A stretch of DNA of 64,000 nucleotides from Bradyrhizobium ontarionense (GCF_021088345.1 NZ_CP088156.1:992001-1056000), one strand, 5' to 3'; shown: positions 16,453 through 25,995, numbered from the stretch's first letter. A program made the numbers and translations. The notes: generated by a model not told the origin, from the sequence alone.

Positions 16453-16482
16453 CTGTGCGGTCCCTCGTTCGCTCGGCGTTGG

Positions 16483-17964
16483 TCAGGTGGACGTGATCGG
16501 AGCAGGCTGACGTGGGACCGGCGCATCGGCGTCGGTCCATTCGTCGCCGATGATCTCCGGCGTGGCGAAGGCTTTCAGGTTCTCGAAATGCCGCTCGCGA
16601 TCCTCGACGAACAGCGCGCGGACGATGCCGCGCGCGAGCCGGTCGGCGCCCTCGCTGATCGCCGGGATGTCGCCCGAGAGCTTGCCGTGGCTCAGCGTCG
16701 CCGGGTAGTTGAAGCCGTGCAGCCGGGATAGCGCAGGGCACGTTCCCGGCACCTTCTCGAGAAACTCGAAGCCGTCGCCGAGATCCGGCGAGTCCGACAG
16801 CTCCTCATTGGCCATACCGGCCGGCGCCGGGAAGCGGTCGCGCCAGAACCGGATGTGGGGAGCGAACGCTGCGAGCTCGGGGCGCAGCGCGAGGTCGACC
16901 TTGAAGCCGGTGCCGAAGATGATGAAGTCGGTCGGGTAGCGCCCCTTGGGCGTGGTGACGACCACATGATCGTCGTGCTCCTCCAGCGCGAGGATCGGGC
17001 TTGCCAAGTGGAATTGCGCCTGCGGAAACGCCGACACGCGCAGCACGCTCGGACGCGGCGGCGGCGTCTGGGCCTTGATGGTGTGATCGAGGAAGCGCCA
17101 TTTCCATTCATCGGTCAGGCCGGCAAAGCCGTGCACGACGCCCTGGCTGCCGATGCCCGTGAACTTGTTGATGCGCGGAATGTCGGCGCGGCGGATGAAC
17201 AGGTCGAGCCGCGCGGCGCCGGTCTCGAGCGCGACCGCCGCATTGTCCATGGCCGAGGCGCCGGCACCGACCACGGCGACGCGCTTGCCCTTCAGGCGGT
17301 CGAAGTCGATCGTATCAGCGGTGTGGGCCCAGTAGCGACGGTCGATGCTGTCGGCGATCTCGGGCACGAACGGACCGCCGAGGCCGTCGCGGCCGGTGGC
17401 GAGCACGACGTGGCGGGCCAGGATCCGGCGCGGTCCCTCGGGGCTGCGGAGATCAAGGGCGAGCAACTGTTCAGCGCGCGCGTCGATGCGCACGACGGTC
17501 ACCTCGTTCTGCACCGGCAGCTCCAGCATCTTCCGGTACCAGACGAGGTAGTCCATCCACAGCGTGCGCGGGGCGCGGTCGAGGCGCTGCCAGGCTTCGC
17601 GCCCATGCTGCGCCTCATAGAATGCGCGGAAGGTCAGCGCCGGCAGGCCGATCGCGGGCCCGGTCAATTCCTTCGGCGAACGCAGCGTGAGCATGCGGGC
17701 ATAGCTGACCCATGGGCCCTCCGAGCCTGCCGTGGCACGATCGAGCACGATGTGGTTGTCGACGCCCAGCCGCTTGAGCATGGCCGAGGCCGCAAGGCCG
17801 GCCATACCGCCGCCCACAATGACGACATCGTGGACCGCGACGCCATCGACGGTGCGGCGAGGCACCCAGGATTTCGCCGGCCATTCCAGCCACGCCAGAT
17901 CCTGGCGGAGGCGCGCTTCGAGCGCGGCCAGGCCGGTCGCGTTCGGACAGGGATCGCTCATCAT
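16483..17964 (-). CDS. Flavin-containing monooxygenase-like NAD(P)/FAD oxidoreductase
   Basis: The 493-residue protein has two Rossmann motifs, VVIVGGGMAGLAA (FAD, about residue 48) and VAVVGAGASAMDNA (NADPH, about 215), separated by V-V-L-A-T-G-R. This is the arrangement of flavin-containing and N-hydroxylating monooxygenases. It lacks the exact FMO fingerprint, so it belongs to a diverged branch. The start codon overlaps the LysR stop (ATGA at 17961-17964). A heteroatom (N or S) oxygenation is likely, with substrate unknown. Confidence 0.82.
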   Translation of the reverse strand: MMSDPCPNATGLAALEARLRQDLAWLEWPAKSWVPRRTVDGVAVHDVVIVGGGMAGLAASAMLKRLGVDNHIVLDRATAGSEGPWVSYARMLTLRSPKELTGPAIGLPALTFRAFYEAQHGREAWQRLDRAPRTLWMDYLVWYRKMLELPVQNEVTVVRIDARAEQLLALDLRSPEGPRRILARHVVLATGRDGLGGPFVPEIADSIDRRYWAHTADTIDFDRLKGKRVAVVGAGASAMDNAAVALETGAARLDLFIRRADIPRINKFTGIGSQGVVHGFAGLTDEWKWRFLDHTIKAQTPPPRPSVLRVSAFPQAQFHLASPILALEEHDDHVVVTTPKGRYPTDFIIFGTGFKVDLALRPELAAFAPHIRFWRDRFPAPAGMANEELSDSPDLGDGFEFLEKVPGTCPALSRLHGFNYPATLSHGKLSGDIPAISEGADRLARGIVRALFVEDRERHFENLKAFATPEIIGDEWTDADAPVPRQPAPITST

Positions 17965-18947
17965 GCGGTTCTCTCGACTTGGACGGCCTCGCCGGCGGCC
18001 TCGGCAAACGCGGCGGCGCCGTCGTGGAGCCTCGCGCCCGGCATCAGGCTTGCCGCCGCGCGCAGCGCCGCGTTGAGCGCGGCAACGGTCGGCGTGAGCT
18101 CGCGCCCGGCGGGCGTGATGGCGGCGAACAGGAACGGAATGGCGACATCGAGCTTGCGCGTGACGATGCCGGTCATCTCCAGATGCGAGGTCAGCACGGG
18201 CTCGACGATCGCAACGCCGAGCGACTGCCGGGCCATCGCCACCGCGTTGAGCGAGGCGTTGGTCTCGATCACCTCCTGCGGCCTGACGCCGGCACGCTCG
18301 AGCGCCTCGTCGACGCGGCGGCGCAGGCGATAGGGATTGGCCATGGTCAGGAGGCGGCGGCCGCCGAGATCCTTGAGGCGGATCACCTTCTTCTTCGCCA
18401 GCGGGTGATCGGCGGCGACGCAGGCGACGCAGGGCACCTCGCAGACCCACTGCACGTCGAGGCCGGGATGCTGGATCGGCAGGCTGGCGAGGCCGAAATC
18501 CGCCGACTGGGCCAGCACGGACTGCACGACGTTCTCCGCCGACAGCGACTGCACATGGACCTGGCGCGGCAGCAGGTCGCCGCTCATGGCGGCGAGCGCG
18601 GCCGGCACCACGCCTGCGGCGAGCGCGGAGATCGCGGCGAGGCTGAGCACGGGCAGGGCGCCGGCGCCGATCGCCGTGGCGCGCGCGCGGATGTGCCTGA
18701 GGCCGAGCAGCAGCCGCTCGACCTCGGCGTGGAACAGCACCCCCTTTGGCGTCGGCGCGATGCGCGGGCCGTTGCGCGCAAACAGCAGGTAGCCGACGTC
18801 GGTCTCGAGATCCTGGATCTGCCGCGTCACCACCGGCTGCGAGCGGCCGAGCAGGCGCGCAGCCGCAGTGATGCTGCCGGCGGACATCACGGCGGAGAAG
18901 GCTTCCAGCAGCCTGATATCGATCACATCATCATGCATTCCCGGCAT
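17961..18947 (-). CDS. LysR family transcriptional regulator
   Basis: The 328-residue LTTR has the N-terminal wHTH (LEAFSAVMSAGSITAAARLL, then G-R-S-Q-P-V-V-T-R-Q-I) and a periplasmic-binding-like effector domain. It is the first gene of the minus-strand unit LysR-FMO-MFS and diverges from the PLP enzyme operon. Two T-N11-A boxes lie in the 88-bp divergent gap, so it likely controls both arms and itself. ATG 18938 is an alternative start. Confidence 0.9.
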   Translation of the reverse strand: MPGMHDDVIDIRLLEAFSAVMSAGSITAAARLLGRSQPVVTRQIQDLETDVGYLLFARNGPRIAPTPKGVLFHAEVERLLLGLRHIRARATAIGAGALPVLSLAAISALAAGVVPAALAAMSGDLLPRQVHVQSLSAENVVQSVLAQSADFGLASLPIQHPGLDVQWVCEVPCVACVAADHPLAKKKVIRLKDLGGRRLLTMANPYRLRRRVDEALERAGVRPQEVIETNASLNAVAMARQSLGVAIVEPVLTSHLEMTGIVTRKLDVAIPFLFAAITPAGRELTPTVAALNAALRAAASLMPGARLHDGAAAFAEAAGEAVQVERTA

Positions 18948-19018
18948 TATGCATCCTCTTCAATCTGCTTGAAGCATAAAGTTTCCGCGGCCGATGGCTT
19001 ATTATTCATCAGAAGAAT
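18947..19018. promoter_or_regulatory. Paired LysR-type binding sites in divergent gap
   Basis: TTCAATCTGCTTGAA (18959-18973) is a perfect T-N11-A dyad nested inside outer arms TTATGC/GCATAA (18947-18952 and 18974-18979). A second dyad ATTCATCAGAAGAAT (19004-19018) lies 30 bp away. This two-site pattern suits the recognition and activation sites of an LTTR. The outer arm of the first touches the LysR start codon, fitting autoregulation. Confidence 0.65.
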
Positions 19019-19065
19019 GACGAAATAATCTTGATGTGAAAAGTGGATTATGGTCGGTTGCGCGG

Positions 19066-20226
19066 ATGACCCCTCCGATTGCTCCCCATTCGGCGATGAT
19101 GGGCCCGCCGCGCTATCGCCGCGGCTGGGTCGACGACGCCGTCGCGGCCATCGAGGCCGACCAGTGCCGCACCGCGGACACGCATCTGATCCGCCTCATC
19201 GTGCCCGCGCTCGCCGGCATCGACATCTACCTCAAGGACGAGTCGACGCATCCGACCGGCAGCCTCAAGCATCGGCTGGCGCGGTCGCTGTTCCTGTACG
19301 CGCTGTGCAATGGTCACATCCGCGAGGGCACGCCGGTGGTCGAGGCCTCCTCGGGCTCCACCGCGGTGTCGGAGGCCTACTTCGCGCAGATGATCGGGGT
19401 GCCGTTCTACGCGGTGATGCCGCGCACGACGTCGGCTGAGAAGATCGCCGCGATCACGCATTACGGCGGCAACTGCCACCTGATCGATGACGGCAGGTTC
19501 CTCTATGCCGAGGCGGCCGCGCTCGCAGCGCGGCTCGGCGGCCACTACATGGACCAGTTCACCTTCGCCGAACGGGCCACCGACTGGCGCGGCAACAACA
19601 ACATCGCCGAGTCGATCTTCAACCAGCTGCAGGGCGAGCGCTGTCCGCTGCCGGAATGGATCGTGATGAGCGCGGGCACCGGCGGCACCTCGGCCACGAT
19701 CGGCCGCTACCTGCGCTATCGCCGCCATCCGACGCGGCTGTGCGTCGCCGATGTCGAGCACTCCGCGTTCTTCGATGCCTTCTGCAAGGGCGACTGCGCC
19801 CAGACCTGCGAGCGTCCCTCGCTGATCGAGGGCGTCGGCCGTCCGCGCTGCGAGCCGTCCTTCGTGCCGGGTGTGGTGGACCGCATGATGAAGGTGCCGG
19901 ATGCGGCCTCGATCGCGGCGATGAACGTGCTGACGCGGCGGCTGCGCCGGCCGGTCGGCGGCTCGACCGGGACCAACTTCCTCGCGCTGTGCCGGCTTGC
20001 GGCCCAGATGCGCGAGGCCGGCACGACCGGCTCGCTGGTGACGCTGATCTGCGATTCCGGCGAACGCTATCGCCAGACCTACTACGAGCCGCAATGGCTC
20101 GCCGCCCGCGGCCTCGATCCGGCGCCGGTCGAGGCTGTGCTCACCGCCTTCCTCGATACCGGCACGCCAATGGGCCTCGATATCCTGGATGCCGACAATC
20201 CCTGCCAGATGCGAGGTGCCGCATGA
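19066..20226 (+). CDS. PLP-dependent cysteine synthase-fold enzyme
   Basis: This is a fold-type II PLP enzyme of the cysteine synthase/cystathionine beta-synthase superfamily. The Schiff-base lysine lies in [13 protein letters not shown] and the substrate/phosphate loops are [11 protein letters not shown] and [17 protein letters not shown]-rich insert ([14 protein letters not shown]) is unusual. Relatives include cysteine desulfhydrases such as Cds1. Start is uncertain: GTG 19036, ATG 19066 and ATG 19096 are all in frame and none has a good ribosome site; I use 19066 to keep clear of the LysR boxes. Its stop overlaps the next start (ATGA). Confidence 0.85.
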   Translation: MTPPIAPHSAMMGPPRYRRGWVDDAVAAIEADQCRTADTHLIRLIVPALAGIDIYLKDESTHPTGSLKHRLARSLFLYALCNGHIREGTPVVEASSGSTAVSEAYFAQMIGVPFYAVMPRTTSAEKIAAITHYGGNCHLIDDGRFLYAEAAALAARLGGHYMDQFTFAERATDWRGNNNIAESIFNQLQGERCPLPEWIVMSAGTGGTSATIGRYLRYRRHPTRLCVADVEHSAFFDAFCKGDCAQTCERPSLIEGVGRPRCEPSFVPGVVDRMMKVPDAASIAAMNVLTRRLRRPVGGSTGTNFLALCRLAAQMREAGTTGSLVTLICDSGERYRQTYYEPQWLAARGLDPAPVEAVLTAFLDTGTPMGLDILDADNPCQMRGAA

Positions 20227-20708
20227 CCACGCTGATCGAGAAGCTCGCGGGCATCCCCACGGGCTCGAAGCTCGGTGCCGCGCTGAAGACGCGCGCCGAG
20301 GTGCTGCGGCTCAGCGAGGCCGCGCATGATGCCGTGCTGGTGCCGCGCGATCCCGGCGGGCTCAGCCATGCGCTGCGTGCGGCACTGGCAGCACGGATGT
20401 GCCGGCACCTCGGCAGCGCCGCGCTGGTCGCGCATTACGACGGCTATCTGGCTCATTCCGGCGATGCCGACGTCGCGGCGCTCGCGCAGCCCGGCGGCGT
20501 GAGCGGCGATCCCCGCCAGGACGCCATGGCGCGGCATGCCGACCTGCTCACGCTGTCGCCACGCAACGCGACGCGCGGCGACATCGAGGCGCTGAGGTCC
20601 GCCGGTGTCGGCGAGCCCGACATCGTGCGGCTGTCAGAGCTCGCGGCGTTCGTGAACTACCAGCTGCGGGTGGTCGCGGGCCTGGTGCTGCTGAGGGATG
20701 CGTCATGA
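20223..20708 (+). CDS. CMD-domain protein (resembles the Avi_7170 family)
   Basis: This 161-residue helical protein is translationally coupled at both ends (ATGA at 20223 and again at 20705). It has no CxxC. Its layout resembles the CMD-domain family that I know as Avi_7170, usually encoded directly beside an alkylhydroperoxidase-domain partner, as here. It may be the non-catalytic half of a heteromeric AhpD-fold complex. The function of the family is not established. Confidence 0.65.
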   Translation: MTTLIEKLAGIPTGSKLGAALKTRAEVLRLSEAAHDAVLVPRDPGGLSHALRAALAARMCRHLGSAALVAHYDGYLAHSGDADVAALAQPGGVSGDPRQDAMARHADLLTLSPRNATRGDIEALRSAGVGEPDIVRLSELAAFVNYQLRVVAGLVLLRDAS

Positions 20709-21286
20709 GCAAGCCGGTCCACGACTTTACGGCCAAGGTCCCGGAATGGTCGCCCTATGTGACCCCGGTCGAGTTCGCCAGCGCCACGCCCGCGCAGCTG
20801 TCGGCGATGAAGGTCACGCCGTCCAACAAGGGCGTGTCGGCGTATGTGCTGACCTTGGCGCACGATCCGGAATCGCTCGAGGTGCGCTCGCCGCTGTTCA
20901 ACCTGATCATGTACGGCAAGGACGGCCTGAGCCCCGCTGAGCGCGAGCTCGGCGCGATCGCGGCCTCCGTGGTCAATCGCTGCATCTATTGCACGGCAGT
21001 GCATGCCTCGCGGTTCCTGGCCCATACCAAGCGGACCGAATTGATCGAGACGGTCTTCGCCGACGAGCTGCAGGCCAGGCTGCCGCCGCGTGACCAGGCC
21101 GTGTTCGACTTTGCCGCGCGGCTGTCGACGACGCCGATCGCGGCGACGGTTGCCGACGCAGGCGTGCTGAAGGAAGCCGGCCTCAGCGAGCTGGAGCAGC
21201 TCGACCTGATCCTGTCGGCGGCGATCTTCGGCTGGGCCAACCGTCTCATGCACACGCTGGGCGAGCCGCTCGCCGCGGAGGGCTGA
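20705..21286 (+). CDS. Alkylhydroperoxidase-domain protein (resembles the Avi_7169 family)
   Basis: The 193-residue AhpD-fold protein carries [12 protein letters not shown] with a redox CxxC and adjacent histidine. The context [12 protein letters not shown] is typical of carboxymuconolactone decarboxylase-like proteins. It is the third gene of the coupled unit with the PLP enzyme and CMD protein. Family members of this pair are repeatedly linked with flavin oxidoreductases; here an FAD monooxygenase is divergent. It might reduce a reactive product of that oxidation. Confidence 0.8.
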   Translation: MSKPVHDFTAKVPEWSPYVTPVEFASATPAQLSAMKVTPSNKGVSAYVLTLAHDPESLEVRSPLFNLIMYGKDGLSPAERELGAIAASVVNRCIYCTAVHASRFLAHTKRTELIETVFADELQARLPPRDQAVFDFAARLSTTPIAATVADAGVLKEAGLSELEQLDLILSAAIFGWANRLMHTLGEPLAAEG

Positions 21287-21329
21287 CGCCGGGGACGGCC
21301 CGCCCGACGCCCGGCATTGTGCCCAATAC

Positions 21330-21343
21330 CTGATCTGGATCAA
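21330..21343 (+). promoter_or_regulatory. FixK/FNR-type box upstream of hemA
   Basis: CTGATCTGGATCAA matches 13 of 14 positions of TTGATCnnGATCAA. It is centred 113 bp before the hemA ATG, which places a class II start site (41.5 bp downstream) near 21378. Low-oxygen control of hemA through the FixLJ-FixK route has been described for Bradyrhizobium japonicum. Confidence 0.65.
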
Positions 21344-21449
21344 CGAAGCGGGCGCAGAATTGCGCTTTCGTCCCGACCTGCAACAGACCCTTAAGGGGCC
21401 GCTGGAACTCTGGCTTCGCGCCGCGGGCAGGGGAAGGACGGATCAGGTG

Positions 21450-22679
21450 ATGGATTACGACAGCTATTTCGACCGGGCCCTCGACCAGCTGCATCAGGAG
21501 CGCCGCTATCGCGTCTTCGCCGATCTCGAGCGGCTCGCGGGCCGCTTTCCGCGCGCGATCTGGCACGCCCCGGATGGTCCGAAGGACGTCGTGATCTGGT
21601 GCTCCAACGACTATCTCGGCATGGGCCAGCATCCGAAGGTGATCGGCGCCATGGTCGACGTTGCCGCGCGAATGGGCACGGGCGCCGGCGGCACCCGCAA
21701 CATCGCCGGCACCAACCATCCACTGATCGAGCTGGAGCGCGAGCTCGCCGATCTCCACGGCAAGGAGGCGGCGCTGGTGTTCACGTCGGGCTACGTCTCC
21801 AACGAGACCGGCATCTCGACCATCGCCAAGCTGCTGCCGAACTGCCTTCTGCTGTCGGATGCGCTGAACCACAATTCGATGATCGAGGGCGTCCGCAAGG
21901 CGGGCACCGAGAAGCAGATCTGGCGCCACAACGACCTTGATCATCTCGAGCAGCTGCTGCGTGCGGCCGATCCGGACCGTCCCAAGCTGATCATCTGCGA
22001 GAGCCTGTACTCGATGGACGGCGACGTCGCGCCGCTGCACCGCATCTGCGATCTCGCCGAACGCTACGGCGCGCTGACCTATGTCGACGAAGTCCACGCG
22101 GTCGGCATGTACGGCCCGCGCGGCGGCGGCATCGCCGAGCGCGACGGCGTGATGGCCCGGATCGACATCCTCGAAGGCACGCTCGCCAAGGCCTATGGCT
22201 GTCTCGGCGGCTACATCGCCGCCAATGCGAACCTGATCGATGCCGTGCGATCCTATGCTCCGGGCTTCATCTTCACCACGGCATTGCCGCCGCCGGTCTG
22301 CGCCGCCGCGACCGCGGCGATCCGCCACCTGAAGACCTCGCAATGGGAACGCGACCGCCACCAGGATCGTGCGGCGCGGCTGAAGGCGGTGCTGAACGCC
22401 TCCGGCCTGCCGGTCATGCCCTCCGACACCCACATCGTGCCGGTCCATGTCGGCGATGCCGAGAAGTGCAAGGCGGCCTCCGACCTGCTGCTGTCCGAGC
22501 ACGGTATCTACATCCAGCCGATCAACTACCCGACCGTGCCGCGCGGCCTGGAGCGGCTGCGGATCACGCCATCCCCCTACCATGATGACGGCCTGATCGA
22601 CGCGCTGGCCGAGGCCCTGGTCGATGTCTGGGACCGGCTCAGCCTGGCGCGCGCGCCGCAGGCGCTGGCGGCGGAGTGA
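21450..22679 (+). CDS. hemA: 5-aminolevulinate synthase
   Basis: The 409-residue enzyme condenses glycine and succinyl-CoA, the first haem step in alphaproteobacteria. It shows the ALAS core: [38 protein letters not shown], and the PLP lysine K247 in [11 protein letters not shown] 21450 ([14 protein letters not shown]) matches the usual family N-terminus; the frame is open 30 codons upstream without a start signal. A FixK/FNR-type box lies upstream. It is 163 bp past the AhpD-like gene and probably has its own promoter. Confidence 0.96.
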   Translation: MDYDSYFDRALDQLHQERRYRVFADLERLAGRFPRAIWHAPDGPKDVVIWCSNDYLGMGQHPKVIGAMVDVAARMGTGAGGTRNIAGTNHPLIELERELADLHGKEAALVFTSGYVSNETGISTIAKLLPNCLLLSDALNHNSMIEGVRKAGTEKQIWRHNDLDHLEQLLRAADPDRPKLIICESLYSMDGDVAPLHRICDLAERYGALTYVDEVHAVGMYGPRGGGIAERDGVMARIDILEGTLAKAYGCLGGYIAANANLIDAVRSYAPGFIFTTALPPPVCAAATAAIRHLKTSQWERDRHQDRAARLKAVLNASGLPVMPSDTHIVPVHVGDAEKCKAASDLLLSEHGIYIQPINYPTVPRGLERLRITPSPYHDDGLIDALAEALVDVWDRLSLARAPQALAAE

Positions 22680-22825
22680 CGGCTTCGCCTGTCCTGCCGG
22701 GCTGTCACGTCGATCTGTCGGTTTGATCTGCCGCAATGCCGCCCGTGCCCGCGCGGGCGTAGTGTTTGCGATCAGGGAAAATGCCGGTTCGGCCGGGCCC
22801 GGCCGGTGCACAGGCGAGGGCTGCC

Positions 22826-23404
22826 ATGGCGAGGATCATCGAGGCGCTGCTGCAGGAGCACGAGAATCTCGAGAAGCTCCTTTCGGTGCTCGAGCATGAG
22901 TTGGAGCTGTTCGATCACGATCGGCGGCCGGACTACGATATCCTGCAGAGCATCATCGCCTATTTCGAGGACTATCCGCAGCGCTGTCATCATCCCAAGG
23001 AGGAGATGATCTTCGGCAAGCTCCGCGCGCGTGATCCTGCCGCTGCCGCCGCCTATGGTGACGTCGACGACGAGCACGAGACCGAGGCGCAGCGGCTGCG
23101 CGACTTTGCTGCTGCCGTGAACGCGGTTCTCGCCGACCAGGAAATCCTGCGCGAAAGCTTTCACGCCGCGGTGCATCAGTTCATCGACAGCCAGCGCGAG
23201 CATCTGCGCAAGGAGGAGACGCTGCTGTTTCCGGCTGCGTTGCGCGCACTGCAGGCGGAGGATTGGGCCGACATCGACGCCCGCATGTCCGACCGGAAAG
23301 ATCCGCTGTTCGACGGCGACGTCGCCGAGAAATTCCACAATCTGGAGCGGACCATCCTGCGCTGGGAGCAGGAGGCGGAGCAGGGGCGTGCGGCCACCGG
23401 CTGA
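22826..23404 (+). CDS. Hemerythrin domain protein
   Basis: The 192-residue four-helix protein has the HHE iron-ligand pattern: H in EHENLEKLL, H-H-x-x-x-E in CHHPKEEMIF, and H-L-R-K-E-E in the third helix, with H in EHETEAQRL. Such proteins bind a di-iron centre and sense or store O2 or NO. ATG 22826 (MARIIEALLQ) is the natural start. It follows hemA by 146 bp. A link to oxygen or NO physiology is plausible but not shown. Confidence 0.85.
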   Translation: MARIIEALLQEHENLEKLLSVLEHELELFDHDRRPDYDILQSIIAYFEDYPQRCHHPKEEMIFGKLRARDPAAAAAYGDVDDEHETEAQRLRDFAAAVNAVLADQEILRESFHAAVHQFIDSQREHLRKEETLLFPAALRALQAEDWADIDARMSDRKDPLFDGDVAEKFHNLERTILRWEQEAEQGRAATG

Positions 23405-23486
23405 TGGCGTTTTGCCCGATTGCGCCGGGCAGGCGGAGGACTATAATTCCGGTCCGGGGGCAGGCACTCTTTTGCGGGAGCTGGCT

Positions 23487-23702
23487 ATGGCCGCTTTGGA
23501 CACAGGACCCGAACCAGTCCGAGGTTCATTGACGACGGGGGCCGCGGACGCGGCCGACACACCCGCGCAGGTCCCGATGTCGCAGCAGAACGTCTTAGGC
23601 AGCCACGGCTACGACATGCACCCGCAGGAGTTCGTGCGGCTCTCGGGATGCCAGGAACTCAAGCTCCGCAGTGACAGGAAGCGCGCGCTGCTGCTGAGCT
23701 GA
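23487..23702 (+). CDS. Small hypothetical protein
   Basis: This 71-residue protein starts at ATG 23487 with GGAG 8 bp upstream. The N-terminal half is Ala/Gly/Thr-rich and disordered; the C-terminal half (MHPQEFVRLSGCQELKL, then R-S-D-R-K-R-A-L-L-L-S) looks folded. No domain is recognised and there is no membrane segment. Confidence 0.5.
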   Translation: MAALDTGPEPVRGSLTTGAADAADTPAQVPMSQQNVLGSHGYDMHPQEFVRLSGCQELKLRSDRKRALLLS

Positions 23703-23908
23703 CGCTCCCGCCGCGTTCTAAACCCTTTAAGATGATGGTCCCTCACCGGATGCATCTCTGCGCCCGTGACGGTCATGGAGGTCGTGATCGTGGTTATTCC
23801 GGTGTCCCCGCGTTAACCTATCGTTAGCCAGGTCGCGCGACCCTGAACGCATGCTCCCCCCAGGAGTGCGGCGGAACCGGACGGCCGGAGCCGGCAGTCG
23901 CGACAAGA

Positions 23909-23939
23909 GGCCGGCGGCGTAACGCCCGCCGGTCTTTTT
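23909..23939 (+). terminator. Rho-independent terminator
   Basis: GGCCGGCGG, an 8-nt loop, then CCGCCGGTC followed by TTTTT makes a 9-bp stem (one G-T pair) with a good T-run on the plus strand. The nearest plus-strand gene ends 207 bp upstream, so the terminator may close a small non-coding transcript lying in 23703-23908. Confidence 0.75.
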
Positions 23940-23969
23940 GCTGGGCCCGGCATGAGGCAACTCACCGCA

Positions 23970-24722
23970 TCAATTGCGCCGCGCCAGCGAGCGCAGAAAA
24001 CCCTGATATTCCTCGTTCAGCTCCATATCGACGGCAGGCGCCAATCTCTGCAGGACGTTGGCAATGAAGGCTTGGTCGTTACGGGATTCTTCCAGCACCT
24101 CGCGCAACACCGGCACGTTGTCCTCGATGTGGTGCAGGAAGGCGACGCCCTTCTCGGCGGTCTCGGTCCAACGCGCGCGTGTCCATTTCGCGAGCGGATA
24201 CATGATCTCGTGGACGAAGTTCGACTTCCGCGCCTTCTCGAAGAAGCGCAGCCCGGCGCTCCAGTTTTCCTTGGCGCGCAGCGGCGGCGGTGGCAGGTCG
24301 CCGAGCAGCATCTTCTTGCCGGCCTGGCCGACGAAGTCGTCGAGCGTGGTCGGCGCGTCGATGGTGGCGCGGAAATGCCACAACGCGAACGAGCCCGGAA
24401 AATCCTTGCCCATGCTGTCCAGCAGCGCGGTCTCGACCTTGTCGACGGCAGCCTTGTCGCCTTTCAGCGCCGCCGTCATGGCGAAGGCGAACAGCGCGTC
24501 GTTGCCGACCTCGTGGACGCCGCCGTTCTTGAGTTGTGCGGCCGATAATGTCGGCGTCTTGCCATCCGGCGGCGGCGTCGCTTCGCCGGCGCGCTGCGCC
24601 TTGATGAAGGCCGTGATCTCCAGCCACCCCATCAGGTTGGCGACGAAGGCGTCGGGATCGACGTGCACGATTGCGAGATTGAGCGGCTCCTTGCGCGTTC
24701 TCAGCTCCGCCATGTCGGTCAT
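23970..24722 (-). CDS. Hypothetical cytoplasmic protein
   Basis: This 250-residue protein has no signal or membrane segment. ATG 24722 (MTDMAELRTRKEPL) has GGAG 7 bp upstream. It is mostly helical with conserved-looking stretches (HVDPDAFVANLMGWLEITAF; NDALFAFAMTAALKGDK; PLAKWTRARWTETAEKGVAF). I do not recognise the family. It is followed on its 3' side only by the terminator at 23909-23939 on the other strand. Confidence 0.75.
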   Translation of the reverse strand: MTDMAELRTRKEPLNLAIVHVDPDAFVANLMGWLEITAFIKAQRAGEATPPPDGKTPTLSAAQLKNGGVHEVGNDALFAFAMTAALKGDKAAVDKVETALLDSMGKDFPGSFALWHFRATIDAPTTLDDFVGQAGKKMLLGDLPPPPLRAKENWSAGLRFFEKARKSNFVHEIMYPLAKWTRARWTETAEKGVAFLHHIEDNVPVLREVLEESRNDQAFIANVLQRLAPAVDMELNEEYQGFLRSLARRN

Positions 24723-24941
24723 GTCGCACTCCGTCGCCGCGTCTCGCCGGCGTGCCGATCGTTCTGTCGCTTTCACGACACGACGGCGCGTCCAACGGGG
24801 TCTGTAGGGACAGGTTAGCAAGAAGGGGGCCACCGCCATCGCAAGGCTGCGGGCCGGAGATCCGGCGCTGCCGCTTTTCCGTGCTCGCGCGATTGCGCCG
24901 GCACGGCCTAGGATCGCAGGTCAATCGCACTCGAAGGGGCA

Positions 24942-25277
24942 ATGATGTTCACGCGCGTCTGCAGGGCCGACACGATCGACGAAGGCGGCATGCGCCTCGT
25001 CATCGCCGACGCCCAGCTCATCGTCCTCACCTGGCCCGACAATGGGGAGCTGAAGGCGTTCCAGGGCGTCTGTCCGCATACGGCGGCGCCGATGGAGGAG
25101 GCCGGTTTCGACGGCCGTGTGCTCAGCTGTCCCGTGCACAATTGGACGTGGGATGCGCTCACCGGCACGCCGCTCCACCCGCAGGAGAGCGCGCTGGCTG
25201 AGTATCCGGTGAAGGTCGAGGACGGCGTGGTCTACATCGACACGGACGGGATCTCGCCGTTGTTTGCGGCGCGTTAA
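24942..25277 (+). CDS. Rieske-type [2Fe-2S] ferredoxin
   Basis: The 111-residue stand-alone Rieske protein has the four ligands C44 and H46 (CPH) and C63 and H66 (CPVH). This is the spacing of oxygenase-type Rieske ferredoxins that pass electrons to terminal oxygenases. No oxygenase or reductase gene is adjacent. ATG 24945 is an equally good start. Confidence 0.9.
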   Translation: MMFTRVCRADTIDEGGMRLVIADAQLIVLTWPDNGELKAFQGVCPHTAAPMEEAGFDGRVLSCPVHNWTWDALTGTPLHPQESALAEYPVKVEDGVVYIDTDGISPLFAAR

Positions 25278-25492
25278 TCCCCGGCGCCTAGCCCGAGCAA
25301 GATGCTCACGGGCGCTTGCCCGGCCGGCAAAACGCCTCTATACGTTCGGCGCGCGCGGCACGGAATCATCGCTTATGGTTCAGCCGATCTCGCAAATCAT
25401 CGCTTCAACTCGCTGATTTGCTGAAGGTTTTGCCAAGAGCGTGCAAACGGCGATGGCGCCGGGGCAGGTTGCTCCACGCGATCGTGCGTATT

Positions 25493-25567
25493 GCTCCCTT
25501 CGTCTATCGGTTAGGACGCCACCCTTTCACGGTGGAGAGAGCGGTTCGATTCCGCTAGGGAGCGCCA
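25493..25567 (+). tRNA. tRNA-Glu (anticodon TTC)
   Basis: The cloverleaf folds with the 7-bp acceptor GCTCCCT/AGGGAGC, anticodon stem CCACC/GGTGG around loop CTTTCAC, T-arm GGTTCGATTC, discriminator G and an encoded CCA. Confidence 0.96.
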
Positions 25568-25734
25568 CTCAGCGCCGGCCTTCTCGGCCCCCCTCGAGAC
25601 CCTCGAATGACGGCCCGTCTCTGAGACGGACCACGATCCATCCCGGCTTGCGCCAACGCAACGCGGCGTCTGTTTGATCCGATCAACCGTCCATTAGGGT
25701 CCTTGGCTTACTGCAGCGGGCGAGCAGGAGCAGG

Positions 25735-25995
25735 ATGATGGCCGCGCCAAAGAAGCGGGAAGCCCGCAAATCGATGAAGCAGCCGGCGTGGATCACGCTG
25801 GATGGCGGGTTCGCCGTGCGCCATTGCGTGGTGCAGGATATTTCCAGCGCGGGCGCCAAGCTGACCCTGGAGGATGCGACCGCCCTGCCGGCGACGATCC
25901 GACTGGCCTTCGCCCGCGATGCGCGCACCGGGCGGCTGTGCCAGGTGGTCTGGCGGCGCCGCGCCTCGGCCGGGGTCAAGTTCATCGGCAAGTAG
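25735..25995 (+). CDS. PilZ domain protein
   Basis: This 86-residue single-domain protein has a basic N-terminus (KKREARKSMKQ) in place of a strict RxxxR, then the D-I-S-S-A-G-A-K-L motif and C-terminal V-V-W-R-R-R...G-V-K-F-I-G. PilZ domains bind cyclic di-GMP; here the first arginine motif is imperfect, so binding is uncertain. Short single-domain PilZ proteins of this type are abundant in Bradyrhizobium. Confidence 0.85.
   Translation: MMAAPKKREARKSMKQPAWITLDGGFAVRHCVVQDISSAGAKLTLEDATALPATIRLAFARDARTGRLCQVVWRRRASAGVKFIGK

Noticed and set aside
16483..18450. 655-codon frame starting inside the LysR gene
   Set aside because: The first about 160 residues are an out-of-frame reading of LysR; the monooxygenase starts at ATG 17964, coupled to the LysR stop.
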